Origin: Campylobacter novaezeelandiae
GTDB lineage: Bacteria; Campylobacterota; Campylobacteria; Campylobacterales; Campylobacteraceae
Length of the DNA stretch: 64,000 nucleotides
Assembly: GCF_004323845.1 (NCBI RefSeq)
Contig: NZ_QPGR01000007.1
Location: 55,548-119,547 of the forward strand
Reading direction: 5' to 3'
Below, in pieces: positions 51,785-60,654 of the stretch. Under the pieces are notes generated by a model, which saw only the letters and a program-made list of their open reading frames with translations, ran no database searches and had not been told where the DNA came from. The position numbers were made by a program, and so were the translations under genes. The first letter of the stretch is position 1. Every line of letters starts with the position of its first letter.

Positions 51785-52309
51785 ATGAATTTGCCAAATG
51801 CTTTAGCGTTTTTAAGAATTGTTTTTGCTCCTTTATTATTTTTTTTACTCACTCACTCTTTTGAAGGTATTCATCAAAGTTGGATTAATTATTTTGCAGC
51901 CTTAACCTTTTCTTTAGCTGCTTTAAGTGATTTTTTTGATGGATATATCGCTAGAACATGGGAACAAATAACAAAACTTGGATCAATCCTAGATCCCTTA
52001 GCTGATAAAATGCTTATTTTAGCGGCATTTATTGGACTTTTAATAATGGGTAGAGTTAATGAATGGATTATTTATATTATTTTAGTAAGAGAATTTTTTA
52101 TTACAGGTTTTCGCGTTGTTATGATAAGTGAAAATTTAGATATCAGTGCATCTTTTGCAGGAAAATTAAAAACTGGCTTTCAAATGGTAGCCATTGGTTT
52201 TTTAATTATGGAGTGGCCTTTTGCTCAAATTTTACTTTATATCGCCTTAATTCTTACTCTTTATTCTGGTTATGAATATATTTATGCCTATATAAAAGGA
52301 AAAAAATGA
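51785..52309 (+). CDS. pgsA: CDP-diacylglycerol--glycerol-3-phosphate 3-phosphatidyltransferase PgsA
   Basis: PgsA makes phosphatidylglycerol phosphate in the inner membrane. The 174-residue protein shows the CDP-alcohol phosphotransferase motif with metal-binding aspartates in LSDFFDGYIARTWEQITKLGSILDPLADK, quoted here in part as SDFFDGYIAR and LDPLADK. Several transmembrane helices follow. It begins NLPNALAFLRIVFAPLLFF, typical of PgsA. It overlaps rseP by 4 bases (ATGA). Confidence 0.95.
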   Translation: MNLPNALAFLRIVFAPLLFFLLTHSFEGIHQSWINYFAALTFSLAALSDFFDGYIARTWEQITKLGSILDPLADKMLILAAFIGLLIMGRVNEWIIYIILVREFFITGFRVVMISENLDISASFAGKLKTGFQMVAIGFLIMEWPFAQILLYIALILTLYSGYEYIYAYIKGKK

Positions 52310-53409
52310 AATCTTTATTATTTTTAGCTTTAATTCTTGCCATAGGGTTAAAATTTTACTCTATTAACTTTCTTATTACTTTATTAGTTATTTCATTCTT
52401 AATCTTTTTTCATGAGCTTGGACATTTTTTGGCAGCAAAATCTTTAGGGGTGAAAGTCGAAGTTTTTAGTATAGGTTTTGGAAAAAGTTTATTAGAATAT
52501 AATTTTAAAGGAACAAATTATAGATTAAGTACTTTACCACTTGGAGGTTATGTTAAACTTAAAGGGCAAGATGACATGAGACCAGGCTTTGAAAATTTAG
52601 ATAGCGATAGCTATAGTATTTTAAGCCCTATAAAAAAAATTTACATACTTTTTGCAGGACCGTTTTTTAATATATTCTTGGCTTTTTTGTTCTATATATT
52701 AATCGCCAATTTAGGCATACAAAAATTTTCTCCTATAGTAGGAAATGTGGCTTTAGATTCTGCTGCTTTTCATGCAGGAATTAAAAAAGATGATATAATT
52801 TTAGAGATTAATCATCATAAAATTAAGAGTTTTGATGAAATTTCAAAACTAGTTAAAAATGAAAAATTACAAATTTTAATTCAAAGAAATAATGAAAAAT
52901 TACAAATAGAACTAACGCCAAAAATTGCATCTTCTTATAATGAATTTTTACAACCGATCCAAAAAACATTAATTGGAATTTCACCAAATGGCGAATTAAG
53001 CACTATATACTATAGAGGTTTTAGTGCCTTAAAATACGCTTATGATGAAAGTTTAAACGCTTCAACACTTATAGTAAAAGGTATAATAAAACTTTTAAAT
53101 ACCGAAATTGACGCAAAGAATTTAGGCGGTATTATCACTATGGTTGATATAACTTCTAAAGCTGCAGATAGTGGTATTTCAGTTCTTTTGATTATTACAG
53201 CTTTAATTTCTATCAATCTTGGAATTTTAAATCTCTTGCCTATACCTATGCTCGATGGAGGACACATACTTTTTAATCTATATGAAATGGTATTTAAACG
53301 CAAAGTTCCACAAAAAGTTTTTGAATATTTAAGCTACGGAGGTATGGCTATTTTGCTAGCTTTAATGCTTTTTGCAACATTTAATGATATTACAAGAATA
53401 ATACAATGA
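52306..53409 (+). CDS. rseP: RIP metalloprotease RseP (site-2 protease family)
   Basis: RseP is an intramembrane zinc protease. In 367 residues the zinc motif FHELGHFLAAKSLG lies in the first membrane region. A PDZ domain (about residues 145-200) includes AGIKKDDIILEINHHKI. The second active-site motif is NLLPIPMLDGGHILFNLYE. All catalytic residues are intact. It overlaps pgsA and the following DUF535 gene by 4 bases each, so the three are translationally coupled. Its regulatory substrate in Campylobacter is not evident here. Confidence 0.93.
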   Translation: MKSLLFLALILAIGLKFYSINFLITLLVISFLIFFHELGHFLAAKSLGVKVEVFSIGFGKSLLEYNFKGTNYRLSTLPLGGYVKLKGQDDMRPGFENLDSDSYSILSPIKKIYILFAGPFFNIFLAFLFYILIANLGIQKFSPIVGNVALDSAAFHAGIKKDDIILEINHHKIKSFDEISKLVKNEKLQILIQRNNEKLQIELTPKIASSYNEFLQPIQKTLIGISPNGELSTIYYRGFSALKYAYDESLNASTLIVKGIIKLLNTEIDAKNLGGIITMVDITSKAADSGISVLLIITALISINLGILNLLPIPMLDGGHILFNLYEMVFKRKVPQKVFEYLSYGGMAILLALMLFATFNDITRIIQ

Positions 53410-54260
53410 GTCAATTTAAATTCCCTACTCCAAAATTTGATGACAAAAGTAAAATGATTAGTTTTAGACGTTGTATAAGATTTTACCTAAGAAAAATTTT
53501 ATACTATCCTCAAATTAGATTTCTTGAAAAAACACTTAACATAGAAGAAAATAAAAATCTTAAATCTTTTTTTAATAAACCTGATATCTGCTATAACGCT
53601 ATAAGAAGATTTTGTGATAAAAGTTTTAATGCAAATGAACGTGTAAAAACTTTAATTTACGATGCAAATAAAGGGCTTAAAAGTTTTAAATTTTTACCCA
53701 AAGATCAACTCATCTTTAATTTTGATGAGAATTTTGAACTATATTTAGGAAATAACCACCATGTTCGTGAAGAAGGTCTTTGGGCATTTTCTCTTAGATA
53801 TCAAAAACATGTTATTGAACAATGCTGTTTTTGTTTTACTTTAGAAAATAATCTTTTAATTTCTTGTATTCAAGGTTATAAACACGCTAATTTTAATACA
53901 TTAGATATAAATAAAATTTTCACAAAAAAATGCCACGGTTTGCGTCCTATAGCTTTACTTATAAAATGCGTTAAAATGCTTTGTAAATATTTAAAACTTG
54001 ATATTACACTTGGAGTCTATGAAAAAAATCAAATCAGATCTCATAAAGGAAAAAATAAAGGCTATTTTGTTGATTATAAAAAAATTTGGTTAGAAAATGG
54101 AGGCAAGCTTATTAAAATAAACAATCATAAATATTATAAGCTTTTACACGAACAAAAAAGCCTTGAAGAAATTCCAAGCAATAAACGTTCTATGTATAAA
54201 AAACGCTTTATTATGCTTGAAGAAATCAGACAAAATTTAAATCAAATTTTGTCTAAATAA
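53406..54260 (+). CDS. DUF535 (VirK/YbjX-like) protein
   Basis: This 284-residue protein is of the DUF535 family related to VirK, YbjX and SomA. Recognisable parts are the FNFDENFELYLGNNHHVREEGLWAFSLRYQ region, quoted in part as EGLWAFSLRYQ. The later CIQGYKHANFNTLDINKIFTKKCHGLRP, in part IQGYKH and GLRP, and SHKGKNKGYFVDYKKIW also fit. The family has been linked to envelope integrity and peptide resistance in enterobacteria, without a defined activity. It is the third gene of pgsA-rseP-DUF535 and converges with the isomerase gene, overlapping by 8 bases. Matches Cj1069. Confidence 0.82.
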   Translation: MSQFKFPTPKFDDKSKMISFRRCIRFYLRKILYYPQIRFLEKTLNIEENKNLKSFFNKPDICYNAIRRFCDKSFNANERVKTLIYDANKGLKSFKFLPKDQLIFNFDENFELYLGNNHHVREEGLWAFSLRYQKHVIEQCCFCFTLENNLLISCIQGYKHANFNTLDINKIFTKKCHGLRPIALLIKCVKMLCKYLKLDITLGVYEKNQIRSHKGKNKGYFVDYKKIWLENGGKLIKINNHKYYKLLHEQKSLEEIPSNKRSMYKKRFIMLEEIRQNLNQILSK

Positions 54261-55254
54261 TACTTTTTAAATATTCCACACTTTTTTCACAACCTTGTTT
54301 TTGGAAATTTAAAAGTTTTTCTAAGTGTTCATTTGAAATCTCTTGAGGGTAATAATACTGCATAGCTTTTAAATCTTTAAATAAAGGATCCTTTATCTTA
54401 AAAGCTCCTTTGCCTAATTCTTTTATTCCGCCTGTTCCTTTCTCTCTTTTAAAAGTAGCGCAATATGGAAAGCATTGCTCTATATTTATCCTTTCTAGTC
54501 CTTGATCTTTTAAAATCTTAATGCAAGTTTTTATATCTAAACTCCCATCTCCCAAAGGAACGCCACAAACATATGGGATATTATCTTCTATAAAAACAAT
54601 ATGATCTTTACAATGTGTACTAAAAGTATGTTTAGCCATATTTTTACAAGCAACAATTGGATCTTCATAAGCCATCATCGAATTCCCAAAATCATATAAA
54701 AAACCAACATTAGGATGATTGATTAAATCTAAAAGCTCAAGTAGCTCGATAGAAGTTTGATACTCATGATTTTCAATAGCAAGTTTTAGATTATTTTCTT
54801 CTAAAAGTGGGATTAAAGCTTTTATTTCATTGGCCGCACTTAAAAATTCTTCTTTATTAAATTTTGCTGTAATTTTAGAGTCATCAAATGCTCCATCGCT
54901 TGCATTTTTTACTTTTTTAGTATTATCAGTTAAAGGCACATAAGATCTTATAATATTTGCATTTAAAATCTTACAAACTTTACTAATTTTTTTAAATTTA
55001 TTTAAATCAAAACCTTTAGCATCAATCTCACAATACATTTTATATTCATCAAGCTTAGCCTTTATTTTTAGAAGGTGTTTTTCATCATCACTTCCCAAAC
55101 ATCCCCACTCTTCATCTAATCCAAAATCTTTAATAATGTTTATAATAACGCCATCACACCCTAAATTTTTAGCAAAATCTATATAAGAAAATATATCCAT
55201 TTTGCCATTTTGAAACCAAAGATGCATGCTTTCTGTCTCTAAACCTATTTTCAT
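54253..55254 (-). CDS. Sugar phosphate isomerase/epimerase-like TIM-barrel protein
   Basis: This 333-residue protein is of the xylose isomerase-like/AP endonuclease 2 superfamily. Features are LGCDGVIINIIKDFG, LAIENHEYQTSIELLELLDL (metal-binding Glu), VGFLYDFGNSMMAYED (metal-binding Asp), HCKDHIVFIEDN and GDGSLDIKTCIKILKDQG. These place the usual Glu/Asp/His metal ligands. The specific sugar is unknown. Its start overlaps the stop of the MFS transporter by 4 bases, which suggests shared uptake and metabolism. It also makes this gene depend on transporter translation, which is phase-variable. Confidence 0.82.
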   Translation of the reverse strand: MKIGLETESMHLWFQNGKMDIFSYIDFAKNLGCDGVIINIIKDFGLDEEWGCLGSDDEKHLLKIKAKLDEYKMYCEIDAKGFDLNKFKKISKVCKILNANIIRSYVPLTDNTKKVKNASDGAFDDSKITAKFNKEEFLSAANEIKALIPLLEENNLKLAIENHEYQTSIELLELLDLINHPNVGFLYDFGNSMMAYEDPIVACKNMAKHTFSTHCKDHIVFIEDNIPYVCGVPLGDGSLDIKTCIKILKDQGLERINIEQCFPYCATFKREKGTGGIKELGKGAFKIKDPLFKDLKAMQYYYPQEISNEHLEKLLNFQKQGCEKSVEYLKSII

Positions 55255-56526
55255 TGAACCACTCCTTGTAATTTTTTCTTAGCTATCATTTTAAGTAAAA
55301 TTGACGTAACAATAACTCCACAAATTGCAAAAAATCCCATAAGACTAAAAACAATTTGATATCCAAATAAACCCTTGAATTTATCAATAATAAAACCATA
55401 AAGTGCAAAACAAAAAAGTTGCGGAGAATATCCAAATATACAAGCTATACTCATAGCTGCCCCGCTAATTTCTCTTGGAATTTGAATTTCATCAACCGGA
55501 GCAAAAAAAGTCGCTCTCATAGTAAAAACTAAAGCTGCAAAACCTAAAGTTAAACTCATACCAAAATAAATATTTAAACTATGATGAGGCATAAAAATAA
55601 AAATTAAAATCGCAATGGCAGCCAAGATAAGAGCAAAACGCAAATATTTCGTAGATGAATGAAATTTCTTATCAGCTAAATATCCCCCAATAGGACCGCC
55701 TACTAATTTTAAAGTATATTGATTGATAATTCCATAAACGCCTACTAAAGCTACTGGCATACCATAAATATCTTTTAAAAAAGGGATAAAATAAGTCAAT
55801 CCACAATAAACTGAATAAATAGTAAAAATAGTTAATGAAACCACCCAAATTTCAGGAGTTTTAACCGCTTTTAACACCCCATTCCAAGCGGCTTTATTTT
55901 TACTAATCTCATTTCCTTTTTCATCTTTAGTATTTATCTTATCATCTTCAAGTAAGAAATAAGCCAAAACTCCAGCCACAATTACACAAGTGCTATAAAA
56001 AAGTATAGCAGCTCTTAAACCACCAGCACCTGAACCAAGAAGTAAGAAAATTCCCAAAGCACTAAAAGCAACTATAGTATCAATAACTCCGCGTCCTGCT
56101 TCTAAAAATCCAAAAAGTCTTCCTTGTTGCGTAGAATCCCCAAGCAAACGAATAGCTTTTAATAATACAGGCCAATAAATCACTTCTCCAAATAAAGAAA
56201 GAAGACCCCAAGCGATTAAAATACCATAAAAAGACGGAAAAGTTGAAATATAAATTCCAGTTAATCCAACACAAATTAACGATAAAGGGATAAGAATTTT
56301 TTTAGAAAATCTATCAGCGATATAAATAGAAGCAAAATTTCCTATCGTCTGAACTATACCATAAACAGACAACGCAAGACCAATTTGAGTATTACTAAGA
56401 CTCATAAATTCTTGCATAGGCACATAAAAAGCATCTTTTAAAGAAGAGAGTTTAAATACAGTACCCCCCCCCCAGAACTAAAACGATAAAAGTAAGCCAA
56501 CGAATGGGCTGTTTATTGTTTGACAT
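55251..56526 (-). CDS. Phase-variable MFS transporter, OFF (out of frame) in this sequence
   Basis: This 12-helix-type major facilitator protein is interrupted by a G tract. From the ATG at 56526 the frame reads MSNNKQPIRWLTFIVLVLGGG and then hits TAA three codons past the tract. From 56460 downward the other frame reads TVFKLSSLKDAFYVPMQEFM and continues for almost 400 residues to 55251. Removing one G joins the halves into a 424-residue protein with a plausible first transmembrane helix. The body has YIADRFSKKILIP (the loop 2-3 motif) and is like sugar or organic-anion permeases. A ribosome-binding site (AAAGG) precedes the ATG. The substrate is unknown. It is co-transcribed with the isomerase-like gene. 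Confidence 0.85.
56464..56473 (-). repeat. Homopolymeric G10 tract (C10 on + strand), contingency locus
   Basis: This is the only G or C run longer than six that I noticed in the window. It lies at codons 18-21 of the transporter. Ten bases give a premature stop, and nine give the complete reading frame. Tracts of 8-11 G/C are the standard phase-variation switch of Campylobacter, although they are usually found in surface-structure genes. Confidence 0.92.
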
Positions 56527-56670
56527 AATAAAGCCTTTAGTTTTATTTTAAACTAAATAATAACTTAAAATAAATCAATATTAACTATATATTAAAAAAT
56601 TTAATACAAACATTTAAATTTTGTAACTTTTTGTAATAGTCTTAAAAAGTATAGATTAAGTATTTTTTGA

Positions 56671-56676
56671 TATAAT
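56671..56676 (+). promoter_or_regulatory. -10 element of rpsF-ssb-rpsR
   Basis: TTTTTTGATATAAT, a textbook extended -10 box for Campylobacter sigma-70, lies 66 bases before the rpsF ATG. The leader would start near 56683 and contains a hairpin. Confidence 0.7.
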
Positions 56677-56688
56677 ATTAAGTTCCTT

Positions 56689-56713
56689 GCCTAAAAGAGA
56701 TAATCTTTAAGGC
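56689..56713 (+). promoter_or_regulatory. Leader hairpin upstream of rpsF
   Basis: GCCTAAAAGA and TCTTTAAGGC form a 10-base stem with one A-A mismatch and a 5-base loop. It sits between the promoter and the ribosome-binding site (AAGGAG) of rpsF. It could be a ribosomal protein autoregulatory element. I do not see the CCG loop of the known S6:S18 leader motif, so this is tentative. Confidence 0.35.
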
Positions 56714-56736
56714 TTAATATCCACAAGGAGAAAAAT

Positions 56737-57114
56737 ATGAAACATTACGAGGTTTTGTTTATTTTAAAACCTACTTTAACAGAAGAAGAAGTAAATACTA
56801 AGTTGGAATTCATTAAAGAAGTCCTTACAAAAAATGGTGCAAGCATTGAGACAGTTGTTCCAATGGGAACTAGAAAACTTGCATATAAAATTAAAAAATA
56901 TGAAAGAGGAACTTATTTTGTAATTTATTTTAAAGCACCTACAAATTTAATTAAAGAACTTGAAAGGGTTTTAAGAATTACAGAAGAAGTAATAAGATTT
57001 TTAATTGTAAAATATGAAAATAAAAAAGAAATTGCAGCTTGGGAAAAGCTTAGCCAAGGGATTAAACAATCAAAAAAAGAAATTAAACCCATAGAGGCTC
57101 CAGAAATTCAATAA
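56737..57114 (+). CDS. rpsF: 30S ribosomal protein S6
   Basis: S6 binds 16S rRNA together with S18 on the platform of the small subunit. The 125-residue protein starts [18 protein letters not shown] and includes [19 protein letters not shown] and the helix-forming [20 protein letters not shown] charged C-terminal extension follows. It has a strong ribosome-binding site and is first in the conserved rpsF-ssb-rpsR operon. Confidence 0.97.
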   Translation: MKHYEVLFILKPTLTEEEVNTKLEFIKEVLTKNGASIETVVPMGTRKLAYKIKKYERGTYFVIYFKAPTNLIKELERVLRITEEVIRFLIVKYENKKEIAAWEKLSQGIKQSKKEIKPIEAPEIQ

Positions 57115-57122
57115 GGAAAAAA

Positions 57123-57635
57123 ATGTTTAATAAAGTTGTTTTGGTAGGAAATCTTACTAGAGATATTGAAATGCGTTACGCACAAAGCGGTAATGCTATA
57201 GGGGCTTCAGCTATCGCTGTAACTAGAAGATTTACAACAAATGGAGAAAAAAGAGAAGAAACTTGCTTTGTTGATATTACATTTTATGGAAGAATGGCTG
57301 AAATAGCTAATCAATATCTCTCTAAAGGAAGTAAAATTCTTATAGAAGGGCGTTTGAGATTTGAACAATGGAGTGATCAAAATGGGCAAAATCGCTCTAA
57401 GCATAGCATTCAAGTTGAAAATATGGAAATGCTAGGTGGAAATCCTCCGCAACAAAATGGGAATTTCAATAGCAATTACGAAAATCAAAGCTATGATCCT
57501 TATATGAGTGATAATTTTAGAAGAAGTCCTTCACAAAATACTCCACAAAAGCAAAATCCTAACCAAAACCAAGAAAAAATTAAAGAAATAGATATTGACG
57601 CTTACGAAAGCGACGATACAGATTTACCATTTTAA
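57123..57635 (+). CDS. ssb: Single-stranded DNA-binding protein
   Basis: SSB coats single-stranded DNA during replication, repair and natural transformation. The 170-residue protein has the OB-fold sequence [39 protein letters not shown] and [16 protein letters not shown] Gln/Asn-rich linker follows. The acidic tail DDTDLPF is the conserved protein-interaction end. It sits 8 bases after rpsF and 11 before rpsR. Confidence 0.97.
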   Translation: MFNKVVLVGNLTRDIEMRYAQSGNAIGASAIAVTRRFTTNGEKREETCFVDITFYGRMAEIANQYLSKGSKILIEGRLRFEQWSDQNGQNRSKHSIQVENMEMLGGNPPQQNGNFNSNYENQSYDPYMSDNFRRSPSQNTPQKQNPNQNQEKIKEIDIDAYESDDTDLPF

Positions 57636-57646
57636 AGGAAGAAATT

Positions 57647-57907
57647 ATGGCAGAAAAAAGAAAATATTCACGCAAATATTGTAAATATACAGAAGCAAAA
57701 GTTGAATTTATTGATTATAAAGATACAGCAATGTTAAAACACGCTTTATCTGAAAGATTTAAAATTATGCCACGCCGTTTAACAGGAACAAGCAAAAAAT
57801 ATCAAGAAATGGTTGAAGTTGCGATTAAACGTGCAAGACATGTAGCTCTCATTCCTTATATAGTAGATAGAAAACAAGTTAAAGAAAATCCTTTTGAAGG
57901 ATTATAA
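57647..57907 (+). CDS. rpsR: 30S ribosomal protein S18
   Basis: S18 partners with S6. This 86-residue basic protein reads [20 protein letters not shown], then [32 protein letters not shown], quoted in part as [12 protein letters not shown], and [10 protein letters not shown]. It closes the operon. No clear hairpin terminator follows before the convergent gene that ends at 57910. Confidence 0.97.
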   Translation: MAEKRKYSRKYCKYTEAKVEFIDYKDTAMLKHALSERFKIMPRRLTGTSKKYQEMVEVAIKRARHVALIPYIVDRKQVKENPFEGL

Positions 57908-57909
57908 TA

Positions 57910-58365
57910 TCACCAAGACTTCCAAAAGTCTTGGTTTGTATAAATTAAATCCTTTTTATTTATAAAAATTTCATCATTAACTGCTTGATTTGAATTTAAA
58001 CGTATACTAATATTTATGATAATAACTCCATCTTTTGATAAATTAGCATCTTGATTAATACTTTTAAATTTAAAATTATCACACTCTGCAATAGGATAAA
58101 AATAATCAATCCTTACTATATCATCGTCTTTTGGATAATTAAAATTTATAAAATTAATACATTCTTTGCCTTCTTGTTTAGCTTTATATAAAAAATATTT
58201 AGCAAGCTCTTTTGCATTTAAACTTAAAATTCTAGCTTGTATATAATAATACTCATCTCTTAATATCCTTGGTATATAACTTGAAATATTAAAACTTAAA
58301 TTGATTAAAAAAGAAACTAAAGTAATTAAAAAAACAATGCTAATTAAAATATAAGCTTTTTTCAT
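57910..58365 (-). CDS. Putative pseudopilin-like protein (Cj1079-like)
   Basis: This 151-residue protein has a single N-terminal hydrophobic helix (MKKAYILISIVFLITLVSFL) and a polar, presumably periplasmic, remainder. The N-terminus resembles minor pseudopilins, but the Glu at +5 of mature type IV pilins is missing (AYILIS). It overlaps the preceding prepilin-like gene by 26 bases and is the last of a three-gene pseudopilin-like set after proC. Related genes in C. jejuni contribute to DNA uptake. A role as a competence pseudopilus component is inferred from context. Confidence 0.72.
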   Translation of the reverse strand: MKKAYILISIVFLITLVSFLINLSFNISSYIPRILRDEYYYIQARILSLNAKELAKYFLYKAKQEGKECINFINFNYPKDDDIVRIDYFYPIAECDNFKFKSINQDANLSKDGVIIINISIRLNSNQAVNDEIFINKKDLIYTNQDFWKSW

Positions 58366-59053
58366 TATATATCAATTTTTCCAAACATAAATTTTTATTA
58401 TCTTGCGATGAGCAAAGTTTTATTTTAATCCCTTTATTATTCTGATTTATAGTAAAATCACTAATATTTTGTGCCAATATTCCTTTTAAGGTATGATTTT
58501 TAGAAAAAGGATCAACTTCATACTTTAATTCTTCATTTTTTAAAAAAAGATTTAATTTTGCTTGCAAAGGTAAAAAATGTCCTGTAAAATTGTGTTCTAA
58601 AAACAAATTTTCATTATCTATAATCAAAGACTTATAAATATCATCTTTAAAAAGAATATAAATAAATTTATCATTTAAATTGAACAAATCTTTATTATTA
58701 TGATATTGAATCAAAAAATTACTTTTTGGAGAATAGTATTTTTCATCTTTATCTTTTAAAATAAGAGTTGAATTTATTATAAAAGCTTGTTTATCTTTTA
58801 AAAATAAAAGGTTTTCTTCATCAAATAATAAACAAGTTAAAGCATTATTTTGTATTTTTATATTTAGGCATTTTTGAGTTATTTTTTCCAGGCTAAGCAA
58901 AGCATTTTTTAAATTTAAAATTGTATTTTGGTTTTTCAAAGTTTCAAAATGATAAAAATAAATCTGAGATAAAACTTTTGAAATAATTATAGATAAAATA
59001 GAAAAAATAATTAATCCCAAAATAATCTCTAAAAAAGTAAAAGCTTTTTTCAT
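58340..59053 (-). CDS. Type II secretion/competence prepilin-like protein (Cj1078-like)
   Basis: This 237-residue protein has a prepilin N-terminus: MKKAFTFLEIILGLIIFSIL. Cleavage would be after KKA, giving FTFLE with the conserved Glu5 and a hydrophobic helix. The residue before cleavage is Ala instead of the usual Gly. The remainder has no recognised domain and includes two late cysteines (KLCSSQDNKNLCLEK). It overlaps its neighbours by 4 and 26 bases. Inferred to form part of the competence pseudopilus. Confidence 0.78.
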   Translation of the reverse strand: MKKAFTFLEIILGLIIFSILSIIISKVLSQIYFYHFETLKNQNTILNLKNALLSLEKITQKCLNIKIQNNALTCLLFDEENLLFLKDKQAFIINSTLILKDKDEKYYSPKSNFLIQYHNNKDLFNLNDKFIYILFKDDIYKSLIIDNENLFLEHNFTGHFLPLQAKLNLFLKNEELKYEVDPFSKNHTLKGILAQNISDFTINQNNKGIKIKLCSSQDNKNLCLEKLIYNEKSLYFN

Positions 59054-59349
59054 TTAAAATAACTAGTATAATTCTTATCTTTAATCTTCAACTTTTTTAA
59101 TTCAAATAAATCATCACTTACATACTCTTCTAATAACTCTAAAGAACCTAAATTTGAAGTATTAATTACTATATCTTTGAATTTTGGATTATTATATAAG
59201 CTTTCTTCCAAGTCATAAAGTCTTTGAAAAAAACCTAAAAAATTATAATTTTTATAAATTTGCATATAAATTAAATGCAAAGTAGAAAAAACAAAAGATA
59301 AAATTACTATACAAAATATAAGCTCAATAAAAGAAAATGCTTTTTTCAT
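59050..59349 (-). CDS. ctsT: CtsT-like pseudopilin, transformation protein
   Basis: This short 99-residue prepilin-like protein has the N-terminus MKKAFSFIELIFCIVILSFV, in which the IEL segment supplies the conserved Glu5 and Ala is at -1. In C. jejuni the equivalent small gene after proC (Cj1077, ctsT) is required for natural transformation; the symbol is by position and type. It begins one base after the proC stop and overlaps the next pseudopilin gene by 4 bases. Confidence 0.78.
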   Translation of the reverse strand: MKKAFSFIELIFCIVILSFVFSTLHLIYMQIYKNYNFLGFFQRLYDLEESLYNNPKFKDIVINTSNLGSLELLEEYVSDDLFELKKLKIKDKNYTSYFK

Positions 59350-60084
59350 CTAAGATGAGCTAGAATTTAACGCTTCTATAAAAGCAGATCTAATGGCATA
59401 TTTTTCTAAAGTTCTTACACCTTTGATAGTAACACCAGCAGGAGAGCAAATTTTTTCTTTAATTAAAGCTGGATGTTTATGCGACAACAATTGAGCAAAA
59501 CTTTCAAATAGACCCTGAGTAAGTTCAATACTTAAATCTCTGTCCAATCCTTCATTAACTCCACCATCGGCAATACTTTCAGCTATCAAAGCTAAAAATG
59601 CTGGAGCACAACCGCTAATAGCCATTGCAGCATTCATTTGTTTTTCTTCTTTTAGTTCATAGATATTGCCAAAAGTTTGCAAAATCTGAATAATTTCATC
59701 CTTAAAATACGAATTTTGAATTAGATATGGAGTAGCAGAAGCTTTATATTTTGCCGCAATATTTGGCATAATTCTGACATAATTTTGTGCTTTAATACAT
59801 TTTAAAGTATCAAAAGAAACATTAGCTAAAACAGAAATAAGAATTCTTGCTTGAGCATTTAAAATATTTGCCATATCCTTTAAAGCATAAGGTTTAAAAG
59901 CTAAAATAACGTTTTTATTTTCTAAACTGAAATCTTTATAAAGTAAAGTTTTAAAACCTTGTTTTTCTAAATCTGTAAGTTTTTTTTCGTCTCTTCCTAT
60001 AATATAAACTTGGTATTTTTCTTGTAAACCGCAAGCTAATGCACTTGCCATAGCTCCATTTCCAAGAATATAAATATCTGTCAT
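59350..60084 (-). CDS. proC: Pyrroline-5-carboxylate reductase ProC
   Basis: ProC reduces pyrroline-5-carboxylate to proline. The 244-residue protein has the NAD(P) loop DIYILGNGAMASALACGL, AFKPYALKDMANIL, VRIMPNIAAKYKASATPYL, the AISGCAPAFLALIAESIADGGV dimer segment and SPAGVTIKGVRTLE. It is 6 bases downstream of fliW and abuts ctsT. The order fliW-proC-ctsT is that of Cj1075-1077. Confidence 0.95.
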   Translation of the reverse strand: MTDIYILGNGAMASALACGLQEKYQVYIIGRDEKKLTDLEKQGFKTLLYKDFSLENKNVILAFKPYALKDMANILNAQARILISVLANVSFDTLKCIKAQNYVRIMPNIAAKYKASATPYLIQNSYFKDEIIQILQTFGNIYELKEEKQMNAAMAISGCAPAFLALIAESIADGGVNEGLDRDLSIELTQGLFESFAQLLSHKHPALIKEKICSPAGVTIKGVRTLEKYAIRSAFIEALNSSSS

Positions 60085-60090
60085 TCTTTA

Positions 60091-60492
60091 TTAATTGGTA
60101 TTATTTTTTTTAATATAATCAGAAATTTTTTCTGCTTGAAAAAAACTAGGATAGTTTGTAGAATCTAAAATAACTTGAACCATACTATTATTATCTAAAT
60201 TCATAACAACTGGTGCTAAAAAATTAACAGTCGAATCTTCTATAGTATCACTTATTGCCACTATATTATAAACTTTCATATTTGATTGGGGACTTAATGA
60301 AAGTAGTTCTTGATAATAAGTTGGGATATCAAATTCATAATCAGGACGAATTAAATAAGGATTAATAAGAACAAAGGAAAACTCTTTTCCATCAAGACTT
60401 TTTAATCTTACAAAAACTTCATCAATAGTTGAAAATTCCATATTTTTAGTTTCTTCAAAACCTAATATAGGACATTTAACAGCTAAGGTCAT
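60091..60492 (-). CDS. fliW: Flagellar assembly factor FliW
   Basis: FliW binds flagellin and antagonises the translational repressor CsrA, coupling flagellin synthesis to secretion. The 133-residue protein has [58 protein letters not shown], quoted in part as [12 protein letters not shown], and the terminal block. It is first of the fliW-proC-pseudopilin set and divergent from the bamD-like gene over 162 bases. Confidence 0.94.
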   Translation of the reverse strand: MTLAVKCPILGFEETKNMEFSTIDEVFVRLKSLDGKEFSFVLINPYLIRPDYEFDIPTYYQELLSLSPQSNMKVYNIVAISDTIEDSTVNFLAPVVMNLDNNSMVQVILDSTNYPSFFQAEKISDYIKKNNTN

Positions 60493-60580
60493 TTTTTCTC
60501 CTCAAGTTTAACTTCGGATATTCTAACATAAATAAGCAATAATAATTCCAAAAAAATTGAAATTATTTATCTAATTTTAC

Positions 60581-60586
60581 TATAAT
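60581..60586 (+). promoter_or_regulatory. -10 element of bamD-lon
   Basis: TTTACTATAAT places TATAAT at 60581-60586, about 70 bases before the bamD ATG. The divergent spacer to fliW contains no other clear element. The call is limited by the AT-rich background. Confidence 0.4.
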
Positions 60587-60654
60587 TAATAAAAAAATAA
60601 TTATAAAATGATTAAAATTATATCAAAAATTTAGTTAGGATACGAATTTTATAG

